Of a DNA stretch of 64,000 nucleotides, positions 1-7,664 are shown in pieces. Position 1 is the first letter of the stretch, and every line of letters begins with the position of its first letter. Origin of the DNA: SZUA-547 sp963669265. Its GTDB lineage: Bacteria > Pseudomonadota > Alphaproteobacteria > Rhodobacterales > Rhodobacteraceae. The translations under genes were made by a program, and so were the position numbers. The notes under the pieces are model-generated. The model saw only the letters and a list, made by a program, of their open reading frames with translations, ran no database searches and was not told the DNA's origin. Location: the NCBI GenBank assembly GCA_963669265.1, contig OY769916.1:3534001-3598000 (forward strand), in the 5' to 3' direction.

Positions 1-1367
1 GCCATGTGCACGCGGTTGCGCTCACCGCCTGAAAGGAGGCCGACCTTTTTCTGCTGGTCGCCGCCCTTGAAGTTGAACGCGCCGACATAGGCGCGGGAGT
101 TCATCTCCGCATCGCCGAGGGTGATCACGTCCAGCCCGTCCGAGATCTCCTCCCACACCGTTTTTTGCGGGTCCAGCGCGTCGCGGGACTGGTCCACATA
201 GGCCAGCTGCACCGTGTCGCCGAGGGTGATGGCGCCGTCATCCGGCGTCTCCTCGCCCGTCAGCATCTTGAAGAGGGTCGACTTGCCCGCGCCGTTCGGC
301 CCGATCACGCCGACGATCCCGCCGGGGGGCAGCGAAAAGCTCAGCCCGTCGATCAGCAGCTTCTCGCCGTAGCCCTTCTTCAGCCCGTCGACCTCGATCA
401 CTTTCGAGCCCAGCCGCTGGCCGTTGGGGATGATGATCTGCGCGTTGCCGACCTTCTCCCGCTCGGACTGCGCCGCCAGCTCGTTATAGGAGTTCAGCCG
501 GGCCTTGGATTTCGCCTGCCGCGCGCGGGGGGACTGACGCACCCATTCCAGCTCTCGCGCAAGGGTCTTCCGCCGCGCCTTGTCTTCGCGCGCCTCATGC
601 TCCAGCCGCTTGGCCTTCTGCTCCATCCAGCTCGAATAGTTGCCCTCATAGGGGATGCCCCTGCCGCGATCCAGCTCCAGAATCCAGCCCGTGATGTCGT
701 CGAGGAAATAGCGGTCATGGGTGACGATCAGGCAGGTGCCCTTATAGTCGATCAGGTGCTTTTGCAGCCACAGGATCGTCTCGGCGTCCAGATGGTTGGT
801 CGGCTCGTCGAGCAGCAGCATCTCCGGCGCTTCCAGAAGCAGCTTGCAGAGCGCCACGCGGCGGCGTTCGCCCCCCGACAGGGTCGTGACGTCCGCATCG
901 TCCGGCGGGCAGCGGAGCGCCTCCATCGCCACGTCGATCTGAGCGTCCAGGTCCCAGAGGTTCTGCGCGTCGATCTGATCCTGAAGCGCCGTCATCTCCT
1001 CCATCAACTCGTCGGAGTAATCCTCGGCCATCTTCATCGAGATCGCATTGAAGTCGTCCAGCAGCTTCTTTTTCGCCGCGACCCCCTCCATCACATTGTC
1101 GCGCACCGATTTGGACTCATCCAGCTGCGGCTCCTGCGGCAGGTATCCGACCCGCACGCCGTCGGCGGCCCAGGCCTCGCCGGTGAAATCCTTGTCCAAC
1201 CCCGCCATGATCTTGAGGAGCGTGGACTTACCCGCGCCGTTGACGCCGATCACGCCGATCTTCACGCCGGGCAGGAAAGAGAGGCGGATATTCTCAAAGC
1301 ATTTCTTGCCGCCCGGATAGGTCTTAGAGAGCCCGTCCGTGTGATAGACATATTGGTAAGAGGCCAT
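1..1367 (-). CDS. ettA: Energy-dependent translational throttle protein EttA (ABC-F ATPase), C-terminus cut by window edge
   Basis: The minus-strand frame starts at an ATG at 1365-1367 (MASYQYVYHTDGLSKTYPGG) and stays open to the window edge, giving about 455 of the roughly 550 residues usual for EttA. Both ABC domains are visible: Walker A GVNGAGKST near the N-terminus, signature LSGGERRRVAL, Walker B LLLDEPTNHLD, then the linker, a second Walker A GPNGAGKST, and the second signature LSGGERNRV at the edge. There are no membrane segments, as expected for ABC-F. EttA binds the ribosomal E site and gates the first peptide bond according to energy state. The missing part is the last Walker B and tail. 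The identification is secure because the motif set and inter-domain linker match EttA rather than Uup. Confidence 0.96.
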   Translation of the reverse strand, partial: MASYQYVYHTDGLSKTYPGGKKCFENIRLSFLPGVKIGVIGVNGAGKSTLLKIMAGLDKDFTGEAWAADGVRVGYLPQEPQLDESKSVRDNVMEGVAAKKKLLDDFNAISMKMAEDYSDELMEEMTALQDQIDAQNLWDLDAQIDVAMEALRCPPDDADVTTLSGGERRRVALCKLLLEAPEMLLLDEPTNHLDAETILWLQKHLIDYKGTCLIVTHDRYFLDDITGWILELDRGRGIPYEGNYSSWMEQKAKRLEHEAREDKARRKTLARELEWVRQSPRARQAKSKARLNSYNELAAQSEREKVGNAQIIIPNGQRLGSKVIEVDGLKKGYGEKLLIDGLSFSLPPGGIVGVIGPNGAGKSTLFKMLTGEETPDDGAITLGDTVQLAYVDQSRDALDPQKTVWEEISDGLDVITLGDAEMNSRAYVGAFNFKGGDQQKKVGLLSGGERNRVHM

Positions 1368-1505
1368 GATCCGAGACTCCGCCAGAAGGGAAAGACGGGC
1401 GCGTTCTAGCGGAGAGGGCAGGGCGAGGGAAGGGGTGTTCCCGTCGAGCCGGGTTTGATCTAATCGTGAAACGCAGAACGATAGAAACAGGGGGAGAAGA
1501 CCAGC

Positions 1506-1868
1506 ATGTGCAGAATGAAGCTCGGCCTGTCGGCCCTTGCCTTCCTGGCGCTCCCTGCGAGTACGCTCGCCGAAGGCGCAGACGACCCCGTCATCGGCAT
1601 GTGCGCCGGCATCGCCACGCCAGATGCGTGCGAATGCGCGGCGGAGGCCCTACGCGAGCAAACCGACGAAGCCGACTACACGCTCTACGAAACCATCGGC
1701 GGCCACTTCCTCACCCGCGTGGCCAAAGGCGAGCCGCACGGCGACGCCTGGAGCGCGGCGGTGGAGGACGTATCGGCCGGGTCCGGCATGACTTCGACAG
1801 AAACGATGACCAAAACCAACGAGATCGGCAAAGCCCACCGCGCCGCGATCAAATCCTGCTCCGGTTAG
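1506..1868 (+). CDS. Small secreted cysteine-containing protein, unknown function
   Basis: A 120-residue ORF preceded by a GGGGGAG Shine-Dalgarno about nine bases upstream of the ATG. Residues 1-22 (MCRMKLGLSALAFLALPAST...) form a typical Sec signal peptide with a probable cleavage after TLA; a start at Met4 (1515) is also possible. The mature part is mostly helical in character and has four cysteines (GMCAGIA, DACECAA, SCSG), which suggests disulfides in the periplasm. I do not recognise a named family. It stands alone between ettA (opposite strand) and a lipoprotein hydrolase. Confidence 0.7.
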   Translation: MCRMKLGLSALAFLALPASTLAEGADDPVIGMCAGIATPDACECAAEALREQTDEADYTLYETIGGHFLTRVAKGEPHGDAWSAAVEDVSAGSGMTSTETMTKTNEIGKAHRAAIKSCSG

Positions 1869-2048
1869 CGGGGTGGTTCCTCTGCCAAAGGAATAATGTG
1901 GATTTCTGCCGCCGCCGCGCAGGCGGAGGATGGGGGAGACCTTCAAATGTTCCAAGGCCGCGCTTCGTGATTTGCAACCGTCGTCGCCATTCCTACCTAG
2001 AACTGCATGTTGAAGGCTGGCGATGCGGCCGTCGCTTCGGGATGAGCC

Positions 2049-3005
2049 ATGCGCAGACGGACATTTGTCGGAGGTCTTGGCGCGAGCGCCGGATTGGCGA
2101 CGCTCGCCGCTTGCGGCGCGCCACGCATAGCGACCCTCGCCGACGATCAAGCCGAGCGCGGATATCCCCCGATTGGACGTCTGATCGACGTGGGCGGGGT
2201 CGCCGTTCACGCCACCGATGCTGGGCGAGCCGGCCCGCCGCTCATCCTGATCCATGGCGCCAATGTGAATCTGCGCGACTGGACGTTTCAGCTCGCGCCG
2301 CGACTGGCGCGCGACAATCGCGTGATCGCCATGGACCGCCCCGGCTTTGGCTATTCCGCCCGCATCGGCAGTGGCTGGACTCCCTCACGACAGGCCGCGC
2401 TGCTTCGCGCCGCCGCCAACCAGATGGGCGCGGAAAGGCCGATTGTCGTCGGGCACAGTTGGGGCGCGATGGTGGCGCTGGCTTGGGCGCTGGATGCGCC
2501 CGATGAGGTGACCGGCGTCGTCAACGTCTCGGGCGCGACCATGCCCTGGGGGCCGGCTGCGGATATTCTGGACGCGCTGGGCGTCAATGAATGGGGCGTG
2601 GAGTACTACGCCGCCAGACTGGCGCGTCGGGCGGAGGAGGGAGCGATCGACGACTTCGTCGCGCGGGCCTTCCGCCCTCAATCGCCGCCCCGGGGCTATT
2701 TGGATTATGTCGGCGCGCCGCTCTCGCTGCGGGCGTCGACCATCGCCGCCAACAACGAGGATCTGTCGCAGATTCAGGCCGCGCTGAACGACCTTTCGCC
2801 TCGTTACCCGACATTGAGCGTTCCGGTCGAGATCGTCCATGGGACCGAGGACTGGCTACTTTCTGTCGGGCGCCACGCCGAAGCGCTGGCCGAGGCGTTG
2901 CCGAACGCGCGCGTCTCGATCGCAGAGGGCGTGGGCCATATGGCCCATCACGCGCGCCCCGACCTGCTGGAGCGAGCGATCGCCCGCCTCTCCGTCGCGA
3001 TTTGA
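2049..3005 (+). CDS. Alpha/beta hydrolase, predicted lipoprotein
   Basis: 318 residues. The N-terminus carries RRRTFVG followed by a hydrophobic stretch and a lipobox LAAC with Cys22, so it is probably exported (possibly by Tat) and lipid-anchored. The fold markers of alpha/beta hydrolases are clear: oxyanion HG at residues 69-70 (LILIHGAN), nucleophile elbow GHSWG with Ser137, a late acidic residue in HGTEDW, and the catalytic His in GVGHMAHH near the C-terminus. The substrate cannot be told from sequence; the epoxide hydrolase/haloperoxidase-like group is the closest general class. It appears monocistronic. The start lies in a weak Shine-Dalgarno context (GGGATGAGCC). Confidence 0.85.
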   Translation: MRRRTFVGGLGASAGLATLAACGAPRIATLADDQAERGYPPIGRLIDVGGVAVHATDAGRAGPPLILIHGANVNLRDWTFQLAPRLARDNRVIAMDRPGFGYSARIGSGWTPSRQAALLRAAANQMGAERPIVVGHSWGAMVALAWALDAPDEVTGVVNVSGATMPWGPAADILDALGVNEWGVEYYAARLARRAEEGAIDDFVARAFRPQSPPRGYLDYVGAPLSLRASTIAANNEDLSQIQAALNDLSPRYPTLSVPVEIVHGTEDWLLSVGRHAEALAEALPNARVSIAEGVGHMAHHARPDLLERAIARLSVAI

Positions 3006-3055
3006 GTGGTCCGTCAATGGAAAATGCGTGGGCGGCACTTTAGGCGGGCGCGCCC

Positions 3056-3328
3056 CTATACCCTCACATCTTTCCTCAGATAGTGCCGCACCGCCATGCG
3101 CTTGAACGCCTGTTCGGTGAAATCCCGCATCTCCACCGATGCGTCCGACAGGTGCAGGGCCACGCGATAGTGCGGCACCGGTTTCGCGCGGAGCCACATG
3201 ATCGCCGCGATAGGCGCGCCAATCACCGTGGCGGCGAGGGCGAATATGCCCGTCCGCTGACCTCGGCTCAGGCGTCGTTCCTGTCCCAGGATGTAATAGG
3301 ATTCGATCTCAGTCTTCTTCTTCGGCAT
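3056..3328 (-). CDS. Small single-pass membrane protein, unknown function
   Basis: 90 residues, convergent with the hydrolase gene. A charged N-terminus (MPKKKTEIESYYILGQERRLSRGQR) precedes one hydrophobic segment at about residues 27-48 (IFALAATVIGAPIAAIMWLR), followed by a soluble tail with basic residues. Upstream of the ATG on the coding strand is GGAGCGCCTCC, a usable ribosome binding site. No family recognised. The predicted topology is a single inner-membrane anchor, and the composition matches neighbouring genes. Confidence 0.6.
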   Translation of the reverse strand: MPKKKTEIESYYILGQERRLSRGQRTGIFALAATVIGAPIAAIMWLRAKPVPHYRVALHLSDASVEMRDFTEQAFKRMAVRHYLRKDVRV

Positions 3329-3603
3329 GGAGGCGCTCCTTTAGGGGCTTGAAACTCAGCCAACCGAATATGGAGCGCGCCGCTTGGTCTGCCTTGTGAA
3401 TACACGCCAATTTCTTGGTGTCGCGACCCAAGCCGCAGCCGACCGTCTTTTTGCGAGACATGCACGGGAATGCGCCAGAGCGATGGCCGCCGGCGCCCGT
3501 CGAAATCTTTGGTGGATGCGTCTTGGCGAGTTGCGTAATCTCCGTCGCCGACGGTCGATCAACCTCCTACGATCGTCCCACGAATGGCATCGGAGGGAAG
3601 GCC

Positions 3604-3963
3604 ATGCTCAATTTTCTCAGCGGCTTCTTTCGAAGCTCGAAACTCCGCGACGCGGCGGCCAGGGCGCTGGAGCAGAAATGCGGCTTGCGTCTCGGCCCGG
3701 TGGGGCAGGCCTGCCTCAAAGAGCATGCGGACGCCGTGGCCAAGAAAGCGGGAAACAGCCATGACGCGGCGGTGCTGGTGCTGCTGACAATGGTGGAGCA
3801 TCCCGACGAGTACGGTCTTGATCACGACACGTGCCTGTCGCTGGTGAGAGAGGCGATGCGCCTTTCTAAAGACGCGGCGCTGCCGACCACGGCCCCTGCG
3901 GCGGCGGCGGCCTATGAGACCGTGAGAGACGCAGGTCAGCCTGCGGTGTGGCGTCCGAAATAG
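3604..3963 (+). CDS. Conserved-looking small hypothetical protein
   Basis: 119 residues from an ATG with a strong GGAGGGAAGG site just upstream; the longer frame opening at 3415 lacks one, so I chose 3604. The sequence (MLNFLSGFFRSSKLRDAAAR...) is predicted helical and soluble and ends in an Ala/Pro-rich tail. There is no signal peptide or membrane helix and no motif that I recognise. It is convergent with the RTX gene that ends 20 bases downstream. Confidence 0.6.
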   Translation: MLNFLSGFFRSSKLRDAAARALEQKCGLRLGPVGQACLKEHADAVAKKAGNSHDAAVLVLLTMVEHPDEYGLDHDTCLSLVREAMRLSKDAALPTTAPAAAAAYETVRDAGQPAVWRPK

Positions 3964-3983
3964 GGCGGCGCGGCCGTTATCGC

Positions 3984-6659
3984 CTAGAGCGGGGAGACGT
4001 TGCCCTCATCTAGGTCGGACGCCTGGACATTGGTCAGGATCGCGAGGATCTCGCCGTCCGAGACGATCTCGGCGCCGGTGTCGCCATCACGGATCTCCAC
4101 GTCGTCAAAGCCCAGCCCGTCGAGGTTGATCTCATCCTCTTCCTCGTTGAAGTCGAGAATCTCATCCACGCCGTCGCCGATCGCAAGGATGAAGGTGTCG
4201 AGACCGTCGCCGCCGGACAACTGGTCATTGCCTTCGCCGCCAACCAGCACATCGTCGCCGTCTCCGCCGCTGAGAACGTCCTTGCCTGCGCCGCCATAGA
4301 GCAGGTCATCGCCGTCTCCGCCGGTCAGTATGTCGGCGCCGTTCTCGCCAAACAGAGTGTCGTCGCCATCGCCGCCGAACAGCTCATCTTTCGCGTTGCC
4401 GCCATGGATCTCATCCGCGCCGGCGTCGCCGTAGAGATAGTCGCTATGGTTGCCGCCCTCGATGTAATCGTCGCCGCCAAGGGCGTGGATCTCGTCCTCA
4501 CCGTTCTCGCCGTAGAGAAAATCGTCTCCCTCGGTTGCGATGATAACATTGTCGCCGCCATCGCCGATGATCGTGTCGCCATCAATATCGCCCGCGTCGT
4601 CGTCTCCGGTCCCGTCGCCCGCGTCGTCGTCTCCGGTCCCGTCGCCCGCGCCGCCGTCTCCGGTCCCATCGCCCGCGTCGTCGTCTCCGGTCCCGTCGCC
4701 CGCGCCGCCGTCTCCGGTCCCATCGCCCGCGTCGTCGTCTCCGGTCCCGTCGCCCGCGCCGCCGTCTCCGGTCCCATCGCCCGCGTCGTCGTCTCCGGTC
4801 CCGTCGCCCGCGTCGTCGTCTCCGGTCCCGTCGCCCGCGCCGCCGTCTCCGGTCCCATCGCCCGCGCCGCCGTCTCCGGTCCCATCGCCCGCGCCGCCGT
4901 CTCCGGTTCCGTCGCCGTCGCCAGCGCCTCCGAAACCGCCTCCATCGTCCGCGACGCCAACCACCGTGACAGAGATCGTCGCGACGGCCTGTTCGACGCC
5001 GCCATTTCCATCATCAATCTGGTACGTGAAGCTCTGATCGATCACGTCGCCGCTATTGGCGTCGTCGAAGGGAGCGCCCACCGCGACATAGGCGAAATCG
5101 CCATTCGGCTGCAGGAACAATTGACCGGCCGCAGGGGCGGAGACCAACGTGACCGTTAGCGAGTCGCCATCGGGGTCCTGATCGGCGCCGAAACCATTGT
5201 CAGCCAGCACATTGCCGAACAGGGGCTCGACATTGTCGGCGACGAACATGTCGTCCTGCGCGATGGGTGGCGAGCCGCCATCAGTGTCGGCTCCATCCTG
5301 ATCGCCATCGCCGCCGCCAGTTCCGTCGCCCGATCCGCTGTCGCCAGTTCCGTCGCCCGAGCCATTGTCGCCAGCGCCGTCTCCGGTTCCGCCGTCTCCG
5401 GTTCCTCCGTCGCTGGTTCCATCGCCTGACCCATCGTCTCCGGCTCCGCCGTCTCCGGTTCCTCCGTCGCTGGTGCCATCGCCTGACCCATCGTCTCCGG
5501 CTCCGTCGCCATTGTCGTCGCCCGATCCGTCGTCGCCAGAGCCGCCTCCGGTCCCGGCATCGCCGTTTCCATTTCCGTTGCCGTTGCCGTTGCCGTCACC
5601 GACGCCACCGTCGCCGTTTCCACTCCCGCCGCCATTGCCGCCGCCGTCGCCAGCGCCGCCAAAACCGCCGCCGTTGCCGTTCCCGCCGCCGTTGCCGCCG
5701 CCGTTGCCGTTCCCGCCGCCGTTGCCGCCGCCGTTTCCGTTGCCGCCGCCGTTGCCGCCGCCGTTTCCGTTGCCGCCGCCGTTGCCGCCGCCGTTTCCGT
5801 TGCCGCCGCCGTTTCCGCCGCCAGCGCCTGCGCCCGCACCGCCGCCAGCGCCTCCACCAGCGCCACCCAAACCGCCGCCGGCCGAATCGCCGACCGCGCC
5901 ACTTCCAGCCGCGCCGCCAGATGAGCCGCCAGCGGAGTCGCCCGGCGAACCGCTCCCTGCCGAACCGTCGCCGCCCGAGACGCCGTCGGATCCATCGCCG
6001 GATGCGTCGCTCCTCGATACGCCGTCTGCGGCCGAACCGTCGGCCCCGTCCGGCGCCGCAGCCGAGGGCGCGGCGTCGCTGTCTGAGCCGTCAATCAGGC
6101 CAACGCCGAATGTTCCGTCATTCTGTTCGCGCGCGGCTACGGAGGGGGCCGCGCTCGGCAGCGCTTCGTCGATCGCGTTCTGAATGGCTCTCAGCACGGC
6201 CCCAATCTCAGAGGGGATGCCTGAAATGGTCTCTGTTTCCTGCCCAACGACCGCGTCGAGGCCGATCTCTGAGACCGGCTCGTCCCGAGACGTGGATCGG
6301 CGGCCCGTTGTGGTCGTCACTGACTCGGAGGTTGAATCTTCATTCGCAAAAAAATCGGCGTAATCATCTGTAATTTCGATGATTTCCTTGGGATCGCCGC
6401 GAACGATAACGATATTTTCGCCATATGCGTCCCCGAGCGAGAGCGAATCAAACTTATCCGTCGAATCAACGGACTCAGGGGCGGTTCGTGGGGCGTTTTC
6501 AGAGGGGGATGCGTCGCCTATTCGAGAATCGAACGAGAAGAAGAAGTCGAATAAGTTATTGCTTCCATTGAAAAATTCGCCCAGGGCCAAAACCTCGGGG
6601 CGAAAATCTCCGCCAAAGCGCATCTCGCGCAAGAACATATCGCTACTAACAGGACTCAT
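3984..6659 (-). CDS. RTX-type calcium-binding secreted protein with Gly/Asn and Gly/Asp repeat blocks
   Basis: 891 residues, very acidic and glycine-rich. In order: an acidic N-terminal third without a Sec signal; a Ser/Ala/Gly-rich stretch; five 10-residue GGGNGGGNGN units; Gly/Asp-rich variable repeats; an Ig-like/cadherin-like (tandem-95/VCBS type) domain starting at PPIAQDDMF and ending VATISVTVVG; twelve 9-residue DGT-GD-xx-AG units; then RTX nonapeptides of the GGDGDD(T/L)L(F/Y)GG kind (about seven to eight); and a C-terminal tail rich in acidic and hydrophobic residues. RTX nonapeptides bind Ca2+ and drive folding after type I secretion, and the uncleaved C-terminus is where the secretion signal would lie. 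No type I exporter is encoded nearby. The first ATG has no clear Shine-Dalgarno, so the start is uncertain (in-frame ATGs follow soon after). Function unknown; an adhesin or surface-layer-like role is an inference. Confidence 0.85.
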   Translation of the reverse strand: MSPVSSDMFLREMRFGGDFRPEVLALGEFFNGSNNLFDFFFSFDSRIGDASPSENAPRTAPESVDSTDKFDSLSLGDAYGENIVIVRGDPKEIIEITDDYADFFANEDSTSESVTTTTGRRSTSRDEPVSEIGLDAVVGQETETISGIPSEIGAVLRAIQNAIDEALPSAAPSVAAREQNDGTFGVGLIDGSDSDAAPSAAAPDGADGSAADGVSRSDASGDGSDGVSGGDGSAGSGSPGDSAGGSSGGAAGSGAVGDSAGGGLGGAGGGAGGGAGAGAGGGNGGGNGNGGGNGGGNGNGGGNGGGNGNGGGNGGGNGNGGGNGGGNGNGGGFGGAGDGGGNGGGSGNGDGGVGDGNGNGNGNGNGDAGTGGGSGDDGSGDDNGDGAGDDGSGDGTSDGGTGDGGAGDDGSGDGTSDGGTGDGGTGDGAGDNGSGDGTGDSGSGDGTGGGDGDQDGADTDGGSPPIAQDDMFVADNVEPLFGNVLADNGFGADQDPDGDSLTVTLVSAPAAGQLFLQPNGDFAYVAVGAPFDDANSGDVIDQSFTYQIDDGNGGVEQAVATISVTVVGVADDGGGFGGAGDGDGTGDGGAGDGTGDGGAGDGTGDGGAGDGTGDDDAGDGTGDDDAGDGTGDGGAGDGTGDDDAGDGTGDGGAGDGTGDDDAGDGTGDGGAGDGTGDDDAGDGTGDDDAGDIDGDTIIGDGGDNVIIATEGDDFLYGENGEDEIHALGGDDYIEGGNHSDYLYGDAGADEIHGGNAKDELFGGDGDDTLFGENGADILTGGDGDDLLYGGAGKDVLSGGDGDDVLVGGEGNDQLSGGDGLDTFILAIGDGVDEILDFNEEEDEINLDGLGFDDVEIRDGDTGAEIVSDGEILAILTNVQASDLDEGNVSPL
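4591..4914. repeat. Twelve tandem 27-bp units inside the RTX gene
   Basis: Twelve in-frame 27-bp units, each encoding nine residues of the form DGTGD-xx-AG on the minus strand, where xx is either GG or DD. Reading along the protein the variants run GG,GG,GG,DD,DD,GG,DD,GG,DD,GG,DD,DD. The near-identity between units at DNA level points to recent expansion by slippage or unequal recombination. Copy number is likely to vary between strains, and short-read assemblies may misjudge it. Confidence 0.9.
5669..5818. repeat. Five tandem 30-bp units inside the RTX gene (Gly/Asn repeats)
   Basis: Five near-identical 30-bp units encode five GGGNGGGNGN decapeptides on the minus strand. They keep the reading frame and sit in a Gly-rich linker before the Ig-like domain. 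Third-position changes between units are few, so they look young. Confidence 0.85.
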
Positions 6660-6983
6660 GTCACGCTACGCAAACAACTACACGGTGTATTTTTACGATA
6701 TAACAAGGAATTAGGCAATATATTTCGAGTCTTACATAAGTAATCTCGGCTAACTTCAGGCGCCGTGACACAGCCCGTTCCATGGCTATTCAACCTATCG
6801 TGGCAAAATCCATCGAAGAAATTCTGGCCTGAATGGTCTGAAACAATGCGGAGTCGGCTCGCGAGCTTAGAGCATGCGCCCTGCATGCTCAGATCCATCG
6901 CCCGTTGACACCCGCCAGCGTTCCCGGAAGCTATGCCCTGCTCGAGCGATCCGGCGCTTGAGCCTTGGAAAGGAGTTCTCGAT
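6660..6983. other. AT-rich intergenic region between the RTX gene and nadD
   Basis: This gap of 324 bases separates two divergent genes. The half next to the RTX gene (about 6660-6750) is clearly AT-richer than the window, with runs such as TATTTTTACGATATAA and GCAATATATTTCGAG, and is the likely RTX promoter. The nadD-proximal half is GC-normal and ends in the AAAGGAG that serves the TTG start of nadD. I see no RNA gene or convincing terminator here. Confidence 0.5.
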
Positions 6984-7583
6984 TTGCGCCCAATTGGCCC
7001 TTTTGCGCCGCCCGGTCTTCGCATCGGGCTCCTCGGCGGGTCCTTCGATCCCCCGCATGACGGGCACGCGCATGTTTCCCAATGGGCGCTGCGGCGGCTG
7101 GGTCTTGATCGCATCTGGTGGGTGGTGAGCCCCGGAAATCCTTTGAAATTCAATGGTCCCGCCAGTATGCGGCGTCGGATCGCGGCCTGCCACGGGTTGA
7201 TCGAGCATCCTCGGATCGACGTCACCGGTATCGAGGCGCGGCTGAACACGCGCTTCACCGCCGACACGCTCGCGCGTCTGCTGCAGATATATCCCGGCGT
7301 GCGGTTCGTCTGGCTGATGGGCGCGGACAATCTGAGCAGCCTTCACCGCTGGCGGCGCTGGGATTGGATCATGGAAAACACGCCCGTCGGCGTTTTCGCG
7401 CGCCCGGGCGAGCAAACACGGGCGGGACTGGCGCCCGCCGCCCGGCGCTACGCGCGCCACCGCATCCGCGAGGCTGATGCGGGAGCCCTCGCCAGCCATT
7501 CGGCGCCCGCCTGGACCTTGCTGACCGGCCCCATGTCAGAGCGGTCCTCGACGGACATCCGCGCCTCCGGCGCATGGCCATGA
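6984..7583 (+). CDS. nadD: Nicotinate-nucleotide adenylyltransferase NadD
   Basis: Transfers AMP from ATP to nicotinate mononucleotide to make deamido-NAD in NAD synthesis. The nucleotidyltransferase signature GGSFDPPHDGH lies at residues 18-28 and the C-terminal SSTDIR matches the usual ISSTxIR phosphate-binding motif. I chose the TTG at 6984 because AAAGGAG lies nine to ten bases before it and the protein then begins just ahead of the family core (LRPIGPFAPPGLRIGLLGG); an in-frame ATG at 6933 would add 17 residues of unlike composition. 199 residues is normal for the family. In many relatives nadD follows rsfS/rlmH, but here the next gene is dacB, 81 bases downstream. Confidence 0.93.
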   Translation: MRPIGPFAPPGLRIGLLGGSFDPPHDGHAHVSQWALRRLGLDRIWWVVSPGNPLKFNGPASMRRRIAACHGLIEHPRIDVTGIEARLNTRFTADTLARLLQIYPGVRFVWLMGADNLSSLHRWRRWDWIMENTPVGVFARPGEQTRAGLAPAARRYARHRIREADAGALASHSAPAWTLLTGPMSERSSTDIRASGAWP

Positions 7584-7664
7584 CGGGTCCGGCGCGCGGG
7601 AAAAATGTTCGAAAATGTAAAATCGACGTTGCCGCCCAAGCCCCAAATCCGTCATAGTCCGGCC

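Noticed and set aside
165..1409. 414-codon open frame on the plus strand
   Set aside because: It is antisense to ettA, whose minus-strand frame carries all ABC-F motifs.
4591..4914. Regular short repeats that could suggest a CRISPR array
   Set aside because: Units are contiguous without spacers, keep a reading frame and encode RTX linker repeats.
4000..6714. Long plus-strand frames rich in Pro, Arg or Val-Ala repeats across 4.0-6.7 kb
   Set aside because: They are complementary-strand shadows of the RTX gene's repeats and have no ribosome sites.
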